Assembly (NCBI GenBank): GCA_038237225.1
Contig: JBBRYX010000006.1
Location: 1-64,000, forward strand
Length of the DNA: 64,000 nt
Direction: 5' to 3'
Origin: DASVUC01 sp038237225
GTDB lineage: Bacteria; Planctomycetota; Phycisphaerae; Tepidisphaerales; Tepidisphaeraceae
Shown: in pieces, positions 16,067 to 25,280 of the stretch
Layout: the number at the start of each line of letters is the position of its first letter
Position numbering within the stretch: position 1 is the first letter of the stretch
The notes under the pieces: model-generated
What the model was told of the DNA's origin: nothing
The model's database searches: none
What the model saw: only the letters and a program-made list of their open reading frames with translations
Position numbers and translations under genes: made by a program

Positions 16067-17920
16067 ATGAGTGGCAGGAGTAGAACGCTTTGGAACCTCA
16101 CAGCCGGCCAGCGCCTGCGCTACGTCGGCGCTGTTGCGGCTGTCGCCGTTGGAATGCTTTTCATGTTCCAGGCGCCGTTGATCGTTCAAGGCGCAATCGA
16201 CGGGTTGATCGATCCCTCATCCGCCGGCGGACGGCTCGCTCGCCTCGCTCAAAGCCTGCGCGACCAATCCGGTTTAGGAACAGCCTTGGCGCTATTTGCC
16301 GTCGGTATGGTGGCGGTCAACTTGCTGGGTGCAACGTTCCGATACCTCGGGGGGCGCTGGTCCGCCTATGCGAGCGAGCGCATTATCCGGCACCTTCGCG
16401 AGCGCCTCTACGCACACCTCCAGCACCTCCCGATGACCTATCACGACAAGGTGCAAACCGGCGATCTCGTCCAACGCTGCACCAGCGACGTCGACACCGT
16501 CCGCGGCTTTTACAACTCGCAGATCATCGAACTGGTTCACAACTCGATGCGCATCATCATTGTCGTCCCGATCCTGCTCTTCCTGGATTGGAGGCTCGCG
16601 CTCGTCTCCATCGCCCTGATGCCGGTGATCATCGGATCCGCCATCATCTTCTTCAAACGCGTCCAGGGATCGTTCAAGAAGACGGATGAAGCCGAAGGCG
16701 CGATGACCGCCACTCTCCAGGAAAACCTCACCGGTATCCGCGTCGTCCGCGCGTTTGCGCGGCAGCAATTCGAGATCGAACGCTTCCGCGCCAAGAACGA
16801 CAACCATCGAAAGCTCAACTGGCGGCTCTACAAGCTCATGGCCACCTTCTGGGCCTCCAGCGATCTTCTCTGCTTCACCCAGTCCGCGCTTCTTCTGCTC
16901 GTCGGCTCATCCCGCGTCCTGCACGGCAGCATGAGCATCGGCACCCTCGTTGCATTCGTCTCCTACGGCCAAATGTTCATCTGGCCGGTGCGCGAAATCG
17001 GGCGAGTCCTGACGGAACTTGGGAAGGCGATGGTTGCCATCGGCCGCATCGATGAGATCCTCTATATCGTGGAAGAGACCGCGCCCACCACACCGGTCTC
17101 AAATCCGCCCGCGCGCACCCGCGGTGAACTGGAATTGCGCGACGTCTCATTCTCCCACGGCGAAAAACAAATTATCCACAACCTCTCGCTAAAGATCCCC
17201 GCGGGCTCCACGGTGGCCCTCCTCGGTCCCTCCGGATCGGGCAAGACCACGCTCGTCAACCTGCTCCTGCGGATCTACGACTACAACACCGGCTCCATCA
17301 CCCTCGACGGCATGGAGCTTAGGAATCTGGGTCGGAAGTACGTCCGCTCGCAGTTCGGCGCCGTCCTCCAGGAGCCGTTCCTCTATTCCAAAACCCTGCG
17401 CGACAATATGAAGCTGGGTCGTCACGCGGCCGGCGACGATGAGATGGTCGCTGCGGCGAGTCTGGCCGCGATTCACGGCACCATCGAAGGCTTCGACCAG
17501 AAGTATGACACGCTACTCGGTGAGCGCGGCGTCACCCTCTCCGGCGGGCAGCGGCAACGCACCGCCATCGCCCGGGCGCTCTTGCGGGATGCGCCCATCC
17601 TGATTCTCGATGACGCGCTCAGCGCTGTCGATACGCACACCGAGTCTTCAATCCTCGACGCCCTCAAACGCATGCGCGGGAAGCACACCATCATCCTCAT
17701 CGCCCACCGCCTCTCGACCCTCATGCACGCCGACCGGATCGCGGTGATGGAGAAGGGCCAGATCGTGCAGCTTGGGACCCATGACGAGCTTGTCGCGGAG
17801 GAAGGTCTCTACCGCAAACTGTGGCAGATCCAGAGCGCGCTGGAGGAAGACCTGAAGGATGAAATCACCACCGATTCACAGGAGAAATCCCAAACTCTCC
17901 TTGAAGCCGCGAAGGAATAA
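16067..17920 (+). CDS. ABC exporter subunit 1 (degenerate ATPase site)
   Basis: A 617-residue half-transporter: six membrane helices in residues 1-330 and an ATPase domain after 350. The nucleotide-binding motifs are Walker A GPSGSGKTT (about 386-394), the signature LSGGQRQ (about 491) and Walker B LILDDALSAVD, where Asp replaces the catalytic Glu. That change is typical of the non-catalytic site in heterodimeric exporters of the BmrCD and TM287/288 type. The second subunit starts three bases after the stop. The start was chosen at the ATG at 16067 (GGAG upstream); the frame is open from 16019. The substrate cannot be deduced; drugs, lipids and peptides are all possible. Confidence 0.9.
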   Translation: MSGRSRTLWNLTAGQRLRYVGAVAAVAVGMLFMFQAPLIVQGAIDGLIDPSSAGGRLARLAQSLRDQSGLGTALALFAVGMVAVNLLGATFRYLGGRWSAYASERIIRHLRERLYAHLQHLPMTYHDKVQTGDLVQRCTSDVDTVRGFYNSQIIELVHNSMRIIIVVPILLFLDWRLALVSIALMPVIIGSAIIFFKRVQGSFKKTDEAEGAMTATLQENLTGIRVVRAFARQQFEIERFRAKNDNHRKLNWRLYKLMATFWASSDLLCFTQSALLLLVGSSRVLHGSMSIGTLVAFVSYGQMFIWPVREIGRVLTELGKAMVAIGRIDEILYIVEETAPTTPVSNPPARTRGELELRDVSFSHGEKQIIHNLSLKIPAGSTVALLGPSGSGKTTLVNLLLRIYDYNTGSITLDGMELRNLGRKYVRSQFGAVLQEPFLYSKTLRDNMKLGRHAAGDDEMVAAASLAAIHGTIEGFDQKYDTLLGERGVTLSGGQRQRTAIARALLRDAPILILDDALSAVDTHTESSILDALKRMRGKHTIILIAHRLSTLMHADRIAVMEKGQIVQLGTHDELVAEEGLYRKLWQIQSALEEDLKDEITTDSQEKSQTLLEAAKE

Positions 17921-17922
17921 TC

Positions 17923-19791
17923 ATGGCACATGATCCGGCAATCGAAGAAGACGTCTTCGTCGGAAAGATCAACCTCGCCCTCTGGCGAAAGGTGATTCAT
18001 TTCGCAGCGCCGTTTCGGAATTATGTTCTTGCGCTGATCGCTCTGGGCGTCCTGACCTCCATCGTCGACGTCTCGCTTCCCCGATTCACCGGCAAAATCG
18101 TAGACGCCGTCACCGCATCCAACCCCGCGCACTTCCACGCCATCGCCTGGCGGTATCTCGCCACCCTCGCGGTGTTCGTCGGTTGCATCCTCGGGTTCAT
18201 CCTCACCGCCGGTTGGATTGTCACCAGCGTCAGCTTCGACATCCGTGAGACCGCATTTGAAAAACTCCAGGAGCTTCCTTTCTCTTTCTACGATCGCAAA
18301 GCCGTCGGCTGGCTGATGGCCCGCCTCACCAGCGATTGCGGCACGCTGTCCCAGGTCATGGCCTGGGCCCTCCTCGACGTGGTCTGGGGATCAACGGTTC
18401 TTTTCTGCACCGCCGTCGTGATGTTGCGGCTGAATTGGAAGCTCGCCCTCCTCGTCCTGACCGTCACCCCCGCACTTGTGCTGGTCGCTCGGTTTTTTCA
18501 GGTGCGGCTGCTTCTGACCAGCCGCGCGCTGCGCAAAGCGAACTCCCAAACCACCGCCGCGTTCAACGAGGGAATCGTCGGCGTTCGTACCAGCAAATCC
18601 ATGGTCCGCGAAGAGCGCAACCTCGAAGAATTCAGAGACCTCACCGGAGCCATGTACGGCCATGCCCTGCGCAACGCACTCTACACGGCGATGTTCTTTC
18701 CCCTCATGCTCAGCATCTGCAGCGTCGGCGCCGCGATGGCGGTGTGGCGCGGCGGCTTTGCAGTGCGCAGCGGCGAAATATCTCTCGGCTATCTCGTCAC
18801 GTTCCTCCAATATGCCGGCCTCGTCATCTGGCCGGTCCAGGAACTCTGCAACGCTATCACCCGCATCCAAGGCGCCCAAGCCTCCGCCGAGCGCATCGTC
18901 AGCCTGCTCGACACGGATGTTGAAATCCGAGATTCCAAAGAAGTCCTAATCCGGCTCAAAGCCCACAACAACGGCTCCCCAACCCTGGCTCCCGACGGCT
19001 ACCCCGCCAGGATCGAATCCATCGAATTCCGCGACGTCACCTTCTCCTACAAAGCCGGCCAAACCGTCCTGCGCAATTTCAACCTCTCCGTCGAGGCCGG
19101 CGAAACCATCGCCCTCGTCGGTCCCACCGGCGGCGGAAAAACCACCATTGTTGGTCTCGCCTGCCGGTTCTATGAACCCACGAGCGGCCAAATTCTCATC
19201 AACGGAACCGACTACCGCCAGCGTTCCCTCAAGTGGCTTCAATCCAACCTCGGCATGGTCCTCCAGCAACCCCACCTCTTCAGCGGCACCGTCCGCGAAA
19301 ATATCCGCTACGGCCGGCTCTCCGCCACCGATGAAGAAATCGAACAAGCAGCCAAACTGGTGGACGCACATGACTTCATCGTGAGCCTGAAGGACGGATA
19401 CGGCGCCGCCGTCGGTGAAGGCGGCAATCAACTCTCCACCGGTCAGAAGCAACTCATCGCCCTGGCTCGCGCTGTGATCGCCGACCCGCAGATCTTCGTG
19501 ATGGATGAAGCCACCAGTTCCGTCGACACCCAAACCGAGCGCGCGATCCAAACCGCGGTCGAGCGCGTCCTGGAAAACCGCATCAGCTTCGTCATCGCCC
19601 ATCGTCTCTCGACGATCCGCAACGCCGACCGAATCCTCGTCATCGAGAACGGAAGAATCACCGAACAGGGCACCCACCACAATCTCATCCGCCAGCGCGG
19701 CCACTACTTCGAACTCTACACCAGCCAGTTCACCCACGAGCGCGAAGAGCAAATGCTGGATTACAAGGAGCTGACAACCGCTGATGAGTAA
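17923..19791 (+). CDS. ABC exporter subunit 2 (catalytic Walker B, altered signature)
   Basis: A 622-residue half-transporter partnered with the preceding gene (two bases between stop and start). The transmembrane part spans about residues 25-330. The ATPase has Walker A GPTGGGKTT (about 399), the signature LSTGQKQ with Thr for the first Gly (about 504) and a full Walker B VMDEATSSVD with catalytic Glu (about 525). Combined with the changes in subunit 1 this gives one intact composite site (this Walker A/B with the partner's LSGGQ) and one degenerate site. The pair therefore works as an obligate heterodimer. It ends facing a hairpin at 19817. Confidence 0.92.
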   Translation: MAHDPAIEEDVFVGKINLALWRKVIHFAAPFRNYVLALIALGVLTSIVDVSLPRFTGKIVDAVTASNPAHFHAIAWRYLATLAVFVGCILGFILTAGWIVTSVSFDIRETAFEKLQELPFSFYDRKAVGWLMARLTSDCGTLSQVMAWALLDVVWGSTVLFCTAVVMLRLNWKLALLVLTVTPALVLVARFFQVRLLLTSRALRKANSQTTAAFNEGIVGVRTSKSMVREERNLEEFRDLTGAMYGHALRNALYTAMFFPLMLSICSVGAAMAVWRGGFAVRSGEISLGYLVTFLQYAGLVIWPVQELCNAITRIQGAQASAERIVSLLDTDVEIRDSKEVLIRLKAHNNGSPTLAPDGYPARIESIEFRDVTFSYKAGQTVLRNFNLSVEAGETIALVGPTGGGKTTIVGLACRFYEPTSGQILINGTDYRQRSLKWLQSNLGMVLQQPHLFSGTVRENIRYGRLSATDEEIEQAAKLVDAHDFIVSLKDGYGAAVGEGGNQLSTGQKQLIALARAVIADPQIFVMDEATSSVDTQTERAIQTAVERVLENRISFVIAHRLSTIRNADRILVIENGRITEQGTHHNLIRQRGHYFELYTSQFTHEREEQMLDYKELTTADE

Positions 19792-19816
19792 TACCCATTC
19801 GGTCTTAACCTGTAGG

Positions 19817-19835
19817 GGCGGGTCTCAGACCCGCC
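19817..19835. terminator. Perfect hairpin between convergent genes
   Basis: GGCGGGTC, loop TCA, GACCCGCC, ending one base before the stop of the minus-strand protease gene and 26 bases after the exporter stop. No T-run. The style matches other short GC-rich palindromes in the window (12651, inner arms at 27.3 and 54.0 kb). Confidence 0.5.
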
Positions 19836-19836
19836 A

Positions 19837-21333
19837 TTAGAACGTCTCCACCTTCAGCACGGCTCGCCTCACCCCGCGTCCTCTCTGAACTTCCATCAGA
19901 ACCCTGCCCTGTTTCTCGGTCGTCGACTTCTTGTACACCTTCATGAAAGCGTCCAGGTCTTCAACCTTCTCCCCATTGACGCTGCGGACGACATCGCCGC
20001 TTTGAAGCTCGGCCTTGGCAGCCGGATATCCCGGGTTCAAAGTCGTCACGACCACCCCATTGGCATCATCAAGCTGTTGCTCGTTCGCGTACCGGGTAGT
20101 CACATCGCGCACCGACAGGCCCCAGATCTTCAGCTCTTGCTCCTCGCCGACCGCACCCTCGAGCTTCTGGGTCATTACCTTGATCGGCATCGTCTCTTTG
20201 CTTCGCCCGCGGCGGATCGTCAGCTCGACATCCTTCCCGATCGGAAGATCGCCAATCATCTTTCGCGCCGGCGACACTTCTTCGGGGAAACGCACGTTCA
20301 CGGGCTTCCCATCAATGGCCAGCAGGATGTCCTGCGTCTTCACGCCGGCCTTCATCGCCGGCGATCCCCGGTCCACCGAGTTGATCAAAACGCCGTTGTT
20401 AATGTCGATATCGTAGAACGTCTCCAGATCCTGCAACGGTTTCAGATCGATCCCGAGATCACTGCGATCGACGCGCCCCTTCTTCTCCGCAGTCGCGCTC
20501 TTCAGGATGGCGGTGATGACCTCCTTGGCCGTATCCACCGGCACGGCGAAATTCAGATTCTGTCCGCCGCCGCGCGTGTTGATCCCGACCACTCTTCCCC
20601 GCATGTCGACCAGCGGCCCGCCGCTGTTCCCGGGATTGATCGGCGTATCCATCTGGATCCAGTTGGAGAATTCGCCCGTCTCGTACTCATCGATCCGCAT
20701 GTCGTCCGGGTAAAAGGTTCGCTCCGTGTTTGATACAATTCCTAAGGTCACCGTTCGCGCCAAGCCGAACGGCGTGCCAACCGCCATCACATTTTCGCAC
20801 GGCTGAAGATGCGAGCTTTCGCCAAGCTCTGAAGGTTTGAATTCCACCTTCTTCCGCCTCACCTCTTCCATATCCATCTGCACGATCGCCAGGTCTGTCC
20901 AATGGTCGTCCCCAATCAGTTTCGCGTGCACGCGTTCCTTATTGGCGAGCGTCACGTAAATCTCAGCAGCGCGACCCGCGACGTGATAGTTCGTCAGCAC
21001 TCGCCCGTCGTTGTCGATGATCACGCCCGATCCGATGCCCCGGCGCAGATTTCGTTTCCCTTCTGAATAAATCTCCTGCGCCACATCCAGCCGCACGACC
21101 GATGGAAAGATTTTTCGCGTGACTTCGGTCACTACGGCGGGGGTTGCATCCGGAAACAGCGGTACCGCCCCCGTCACCGATGCCTGCGATGCCGTTGGCT
21201 TGGTCGTCGCCCGCGTCGTGGGAACCGCCTTGTCGGCTTCGGTTACACCTTTTTGTTTAAGAGGCCGCCCCGCACACCCCGCCAACCCCGAACACAGCAC
21301 CACCGCTACCAGCCCGCGCTTCCAATAATCCAT
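19837..21333 (-). CDS. DegP/HtrA-like serine protease lipoprotein with two PDZ domains
   Basis: A 498-residue envelope protease. A lipoprotein signal ends at the lipobox LAGC with Cys20. The trypsin-like domain has the full triad His117 (NYHVAG), Asp147 (HWTDLAI) and Ser237 (NPGNSGGP). PDZ-like domains follow at about 290-370 (GVLINSVDRGSPAMKAG…DGKPV) and 390-490 (GVVVTTLNPGYPAAKAELQSGD…NGEKVEDLDAF). Proteases of this type degrade or refold damaged exported proteins. Membrane anchoring through a lipid is less common for the family than a soluble periplasmic form. It is a single gene, convergent with the exporter. Confidence 0.9.
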   Translation of the reverse strand: MDYWKRGLVAVVLCSGLAGCAGRPLKQKGVTEADKAVPTTRATTKPTASQASVTGAVPLFPDATPAVVTEVTRKIFPSVVRLDVAQEIYSEGKRNLRRGIGSGVIIDNDGRVLTNYHVAGRAAEIYVTLANKERVHAKLIGDDHWTDLAIVQMDMEEVRRKKVEFKPSELGESSHLQPCENVMAVGTPFGLARTVTLGIVSNTERTFYPDDMRIDEYETGEFSNWIQMDTPINPGNSGGPLVDMRGRVVGINTRGGGQNLNFAVPVDTAKEVITAILKSATAEKKGRVDRSDLGIDLKPLQDLETFYDIDINNGVLINSVDRGSPAMKAGVKTQDILLAIDGKPVNVRFPEEVSPARKMIGDLPIGKDVELTIRRGRSKETMPIKVMTQKLEGAVGEEQELKIWGLSVRDVTTRYANEQQLDDANGVVVTTLNPGYPAAKAELQSGDVVRSVNGEKVEDLDAFMKVYKKSTTEKQGRVLMEVQRGRGVRRAVLKVETF

Positions 21334-21495
21334 CTTGCTCTAACCTCTTTTCTCTTCATGCACTTCGATTGTGGATAACATGCCGGAAACCTGTCACCAC
21401 CGCAACCACGGGTTGGCCAACTCTCCATTCCACGCTAACGTTCCCCCGTCGTTTTTACCCCGCACTTGATAACAACCCTGACAACGGACAATAGC

Positions 21496-22698
21496 ATGCC
21501 CTTCGACTCCGGCGCCATCACCTTTCGTCGCTTCGCAATCATCGGCAACAAGCAGCCAGAATCTGTCGAGCAGGATCACTTGGATGCGCTTTTGGAATTC
21601 GCATTGCGCGAAAGAGATCTCGGCGCGCCCGAAGAGATCGAGTACGGGTGGTCCGCGGGCCGGCATATTCTCGACGCCAGCTTCTCCTTTGAGAACAACG
21701 TTTTTGCCGACTGCCTCCACTTTGCCCTGCGCATCGACACCAACAGATTTCCATCGGAGCTGAAGAAGGCGTATCAGCTTATGGAGGAAGAAGCGGCAAC
21801 CACGAAGAATCCATCCGGTTTCATCTCCAAGATGCAAAAGCGCGATGCCAGGGACAGCGTTCGCCGCAAGATCGATGAAGAGCTCAGAGCGGGGCACTTC
21901 CGCCGCAGCAAGCTTGTGCCGATTCTCTGGGACCTTGAAACACAGACGATCTATTCGCCGGCGTCCGGAAAATCATTTGAATCCCTCGCCGAAATCTTCG
22001 AGCGCACATTTAACTTCTCCCTGCAACCCCTTTCGTCAGGATCTCTCGCCCTCCGCCTTCTCGAGCCCAGGGGAAAACGCCGAGATTATGAAGACTGCAA
22101 ACCCACCCGCTTCGCCCCCAGCATCGCCAGCGAAGGAGAGTACCCCGAATATCCCTGGGTGCTGAAAGGGCCGGAACCTAAAGACTTCCTCGGCAATGAG
22201 TTCCTGCTCTGGCTGTGGACCGAATCCGAGGGCAAGAACGGCGGCGCCGTCCAGACTGAAGGAGAAGGGGAGGTCACAATCCTGATCGATCGCTCGCTCG
22301 ACCTCGACTGCGCCTATGGCCAATCAGGCAAGGATTCGCTCCGTGGAACCGCGCCGGCGCGTTTCCCTGAAGCCCGCGATGCCCTCCGCACCGGCAAGCT
22401 ACCCCGTAAAGCCGGTCTGATTCTCGACGCTCACAATCAGCAGTTCTCGTTCACGTTCAATCCTGAAACCTTCGCGCTCAACGCCACCAGGCTTCCGGAT
22501 GTTGAGGATGCCGAAACGCCGCGCGTTCTCTTTGAAGAGCGCATCGGGCTGGTTCGTGATCTTTGCAAGTCGATGGATGCGCTTTTCGAAACCTTCCTCA
22601 AAGCGCGGACGAGCAGTTCATGGGAATCCCAGACAAGCAGCATCCGCCGCTGGATTTTTCAGGCGCCCAAACAGCAAGTGGTCGCCGCTGTTGCGTAA
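21496..22698 (+). CDS. RdgC-like recombination-associated protein
   Basis: A protein of about 400 residues. The middle part (KMQKRDARDSVRRKIDEELR, FRRSKLVPILWD, then a strand-helix ending in FSLQPLSSGS) follows the layout of RdgC, which forms a ring on DNA and limits RecA. The later FLGNEFLLWLWTESE stretch is one I associate with larger RdgC relatives outside the gammaproteobacteria. The assignment is by remembered motif layout and should be checked by profile search. The frame is open from a TTG at 21466; the ATG at 21496 gives MPFDSGAITFRRF and has GGA upstream. It is a single gene between the divergent protease and convergent panC. Confidence 0.55.
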   Translation: MPFDSGAITFRRFAIIGNKQPESVEQDHLDALLEFALRERDLGAPEEIEYGWSAGRHILDASFSFENNVFADCLHFALRIDTNRFPSELKKAYQLMEEEAATTKNPSGFISKMQKRDARDSVRRKIDEELRAGHFRRSKLVPILWDLETQTIYSPASGKSFESLAEIFERTFNFSLQPLSSGSLALRLLEPRGKRRDYEDCKPTRFAPSIASEGEYPEYPWVLKGPEPKDFLGNEFLLWLWTESEGKNGGAVQTEGEGEVTILIDRSLDLDCAYGQSGKDSLRGTAPARFPEARDALRTGKLPRKAGLILDAHNQQFSFTFNPETFALNATRLPDVEDAETPRVLFEERIGLVRDLCKSMDALFETFLKARTSSSWESQTSSIRRWIFQAPKQQVVAAVA

Positions 22699-22721
22699 GA
22701 TTATCTCCCCGCTTCCAGAAG

Positions 22722-23648
22722 TCAGACTTGAGGCCTGACAATGAGGTTGTCGATCAACCGCGTCAGCCCCACGCGCGCCGCCACCGCAAGCACCACTGGT
22801 TTGTCGAGCGCGTCCGCCGGCTTGAGCGTCAGCGGATCAACTGCCGCAACGTAGTCGATGGACACCGGAATCCGACCCAGCGTACCCACATCCAACAGGA
22901 CTTTCTGCATCGTCGCAACGAGCCGGTTGCATTGCTTAAAGCCCTGCTCGACTTCCCTCCCAGCCGCAAAAAGAGCATTTGGAATAGCCAGCGCCCGCTG
23001 CCGCTCGTCCGCCGACAGATACTGATTGCGCGAAGACAGCGCCAAACCATCCGGCTCCCGTAACGTCGGGCAAGCCACGATCTCGATCGGCCAGTTCAAG
23101 GCTTCGGTCATCGTCGTCAGCACGCGAAGCTGCTGGAAATCCTTCTGCCCAAAGAACGCGTAGCCTGGGCTGATAATGTTAAAGAGCTTCGCGACGACCT
23201 GACATACGCCCTTGAAATGATTCGGCCGATGCTTCCCTTCCAGCACGCTCGTCAGTTGAGGCAGATCGATGATGATGGTAGGAATCGTCGATGCAGGCTC
23301 CGGACGGGATGTGGATGCGGAGGACGCCGCCTGTTCAGCCCTCGACACCTTCTCAGGCGGATACATCTCTTGGATGCTGGGATTGAAGACGAGATCCACC
23401 CCGGCCGATCTGCACTTTTCCAAGTCCGCCTCAAGGGGCCGAGGATACTTGGTGTAGTCTTCCTTAGGTCCGAATTGCGTCGGGTTGACGAAGATGCTGA
23501 CCGCGACATGAGCCGCCTGCTTCTTCGCTTCCGCAATGAGCGAAAGGTGCCCGGCATGCAGCGCGCCCATCGTCGGCACGAGCGCAAGCGCCCCCGAAAA
23601 CGGCGCTCGAGCCTTGCGGCACTCATCTATGGTGTGGACAACGTTCAT
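22722..23648 (-). CDS. panC: Pantothenate synthetase
   Basis: Condenses pantoate with beta-alanine using ATP, the last step to vitamin B5. The 308 residues include the ATP-binding PTMGALHAGHLSLI with the HxGH pair, FVNPTQFGPKEDYTKYPR, HFKGVCQVVAKLFNII, FGQKDFQQLRV and the LSSRNQYLS loop. Between MYPPEKVS and the strand that leads to LTSVLEGKHRPNHF there is an extra Ser/Ala-rich stretch of about 20 residues (near 100-125), not present in the E. coli enzyme and probably a surface loop. The gene ends close to the convergent RdgC-like gene and is followed upstream on the same strand by rsmD with a 99-base gap. Confidence 0.95.
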   Translation of the reverse strand: MNVVHTIDECRKARAPFSGALALVPTMGALHAGHLSLIAEAKKQAAHVAVSIFVNPTQFGPKEDYTKYPRPLEADLEKCRSAGVDLVFNPSIQEMYPPEKVSRAEQAASSASTSRPEPASTIPTIIIDLPQLTSVLEGKHRPNHFKGVCQVVAKLFNIISPGYAFFGQKDFQQLRVLTTMTEALNWPIEIVACPTLREPDGLALSSRNQYLSADERQRALAIPNALFAAGREVEQGFKQCNRLVATMQKVLLDVGTLGRIPVSIDYVAAVDPLTLKPADALDKPVVLAVAARVGLTRLIDNLIVRPQV

Positions 23649-23747
23649 GTTCCGGTAGCTTACAGAATGCGCGGAGAGATGGAACCGCGGATAAACGGGA
23701 CTCGGCTGCCTGTTGTTTGTAAATTGGCGAAACTGAACCCGCGATTG

Positions 23748-24311
23748 TCAGCTTCTCCTGAGGAGCAATTCGATGGTCATGCTGCCGTATTCCCGCCGGT
23801 CGCTAACCAAAAGGTCGGGCAAGCTCAATTCATCGTTCGCATCATGTCGAAAAATCACCATTCCCCCGCGCCCATCCGAGGCCAGACGCTTGGCCAGATG
23901 GCTGGCCAGTTTCCGAAGATCATCCGGTCGATCCCGAAGAAAGCGGTAGGGGGGGTCCAGGAAAATCAGCTTCGCGGCTTCACCCGTGGGCGCGCCCGCG
24001 AACCCGCGAAACAAGTCCCCCGCGATCACCTGCGCGCGCTCATCCACGCCCAGCGTTGTAATGTTGTTTTTCAATCGCCCGATTGCTGACCGATCCGCCT
24101 CAAAGAACGTCACTTGCTTCGCCCCCCGACTCAAACACTCCAACCCCATGCTTCCGGTTCCGGCGAATAAGTCATAGACCATTGCCCCTTCGATCTCCGG
24201 CGCAAGAATATCAAACACCGACTGCTTCACCCGATCCGTGATCGGCCGCGTCACATCCCCCTCCGGCGGCAGCAACTTCCTCCCCCGAAATTCTCCCGCG
24301 ATGATGCGCAT
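23748..24311 (-). CDS. rsmD: 16S rRNA (guanine-966-N2) methyltransferase RsmD
   Basis: Methylates G966 of 16S rRNA using S-adenosylmethionine. The 187 residues start MRIIAGEFRGRKL, typical of RsmD, with TRPITDRVKQSVFDIL, the cofactor motif DLFAGTGSMGLECLSRGA, FFEAD and the catalytic DPPY. The frame is open to 24476, but the family N-terminus sits at the ATG at 24311. It is divergent from the HYExAFE gene at 24365, and the 53-base gap between them must hold both promoters. Confidence 0.93.
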   Translation of the reverse strand: MRIIAGEFRGRKLLPPEGDVTRPITDRVKQSVFDILAPEIEGAMVYDLFAGTGSMGLECLSRGAKQVTFFEADRSAIGRLKNNITTLGVDERAQVIAGDLFRGFAGAPTGEAAKLIFLDPPYRFLRDRPDDLRKLASHLAKRLASDGRGGMVIFRHDANDELSLPDLLVSDRREYGSMTIELLLRRS

Positions 24312-24364
24312 GATGCGCAAATCTAGCCTATCCCGCACCGCTTCCGCTAATATCAAACCGTCCC

Positions 24365-24862
24365 ATGGCAGATCGCAGCATCCATTACGAAGCCGCCTTC
24401 GAAGCATTCCTCCGCGATCGGGGTATTCCCTACGTCGCCGTCGATGAAGCCAAGAAGGCGCTTTTCGCCAACGCAAAGCTCAAAAGTTTCGACTTCGTCG
24501 TCTATTCCAAGAATGGCCCGAACCTCTTGATCGACGTTAAGGGCCGCCAGGTCCGCGACCGATCCACGCGCAAAGGTTTCGAAACCTGGGCCACCGAGCG
24601 CGATGTCAACGACCTGATGCAATGGGAACAGGTCTTCGGCGAAGGCTTCAAAGCCGTCCTCACCTTCGTCTACTGGATCGACGCTCCCCTCAGCCCCGAA
24701 GCGGGAATGTATGAGCATCGAGAAAAATGGTACTGGATGCTCGGCATCGATCTCGCGGAATACCGTAACGCCATGCGACGACGGTCGGTGAAATGGGAGA
24801 CGGTCTCGCTTCCAGCCGAAGAGTTCCGGAACCTGGCGCGGCCTCTGGAGACGTGGTTGTGA
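24365..24862 (+). CDS. HYExAFE-family protein, nuclease-like
   Basis: A 165-residue protein with the planctomycete signature HYEAAFEAFLR at residues 7-17. Residues about 40-60 (FDFVVYSKNGPNLLIDVKGRQ) have the Asp…Asp-x-Lys arrangement of a PD-(D/E)XK nuclease core, and a preceding Glu in AVDEAKK could complete it. The C-terminal half is rich in Trp and aromatic residues (KWYWMLGIDLAEYR). No nuclease activity has been shown to my knowledge; this is inference from the motif. It is divergent from rsmD. The name HYExAFE is a family label, not a function. Confidence 0.7.
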   Translation: MADRSIHYEAAFEAFLRDRGIPYVAVDEAKKALFANAKLKSFDFVVYSKNGPNLLIDVKGRQVRDRSTRKGFETWATERDVNDLMQWEQVFGEGFKAVLTFVYWIDAPLSPEAGMYEHREKWYWMLGIDLAEYRNAMRRRSVKWETVSLPAEEFRNLARPLETWL

Positions 24863-24941
24863 TGAACGCCGACCACGCGGTTCTTCAGGCTCCGGGCACG
24901 GGTCCGAATCTATTGCTTGCCCGCAACGTCGCGGCAGGGTT

Positions 24942-25202
24942 ATGATCTTTATTATGAAATGGACGATGCTCAATTGGATTTGCGGAGTCGTTCTACTCGT
25001 ACTCCTGACAGCGCCAACGTCTCTCCTCGCCCGAAGCAATGAACCCGAGCGCGAGCCGATCGATGCCCGCCTCGAAGGTTATCCCGCGAACGTCTCCCTC
25101 GAGAGCCATTCCACCGGGGTCACCTGGGTCCTTCTGATCGTCATGGGCGTGATCGTCTTCGGGGGCCTGTTCAAGGACGCAAAACGTTCGCATCTGGACT
25201 AA
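24942..25202 (+). CDS. Small exported or membrane protein of unknown function
   Basis: 86 residues: a hydrophobic N-terminal segment (LNWICGVVLLVLLTAPTSLLA) that could be a signal peptide, a polar middle, and a second hydrophobic stretch (VTWVLLIVMGVIVFGGLF) near the C-terminus. An AGGG site lies four bases before the ATG. No family is recognised. It is the first of three short plus-strand genes with N-terminal membrane signals. Confidence 0.5.
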   Translation: MIFIMKWTMLNWICGVVLLVLLTAPTSLLARSNEPEREPIDARLEGYPANVSLESHSTGVTWVLLIVMGVIVFGGLFKDAKRSHLD

Positions 25203-25280
25203 TTTCGACTTCCGCAATTTTTGCCCTCGCCAAGCCCATCGTTTCACTGTCATAACAAACATCAACTTAAGGAGGCCTCG

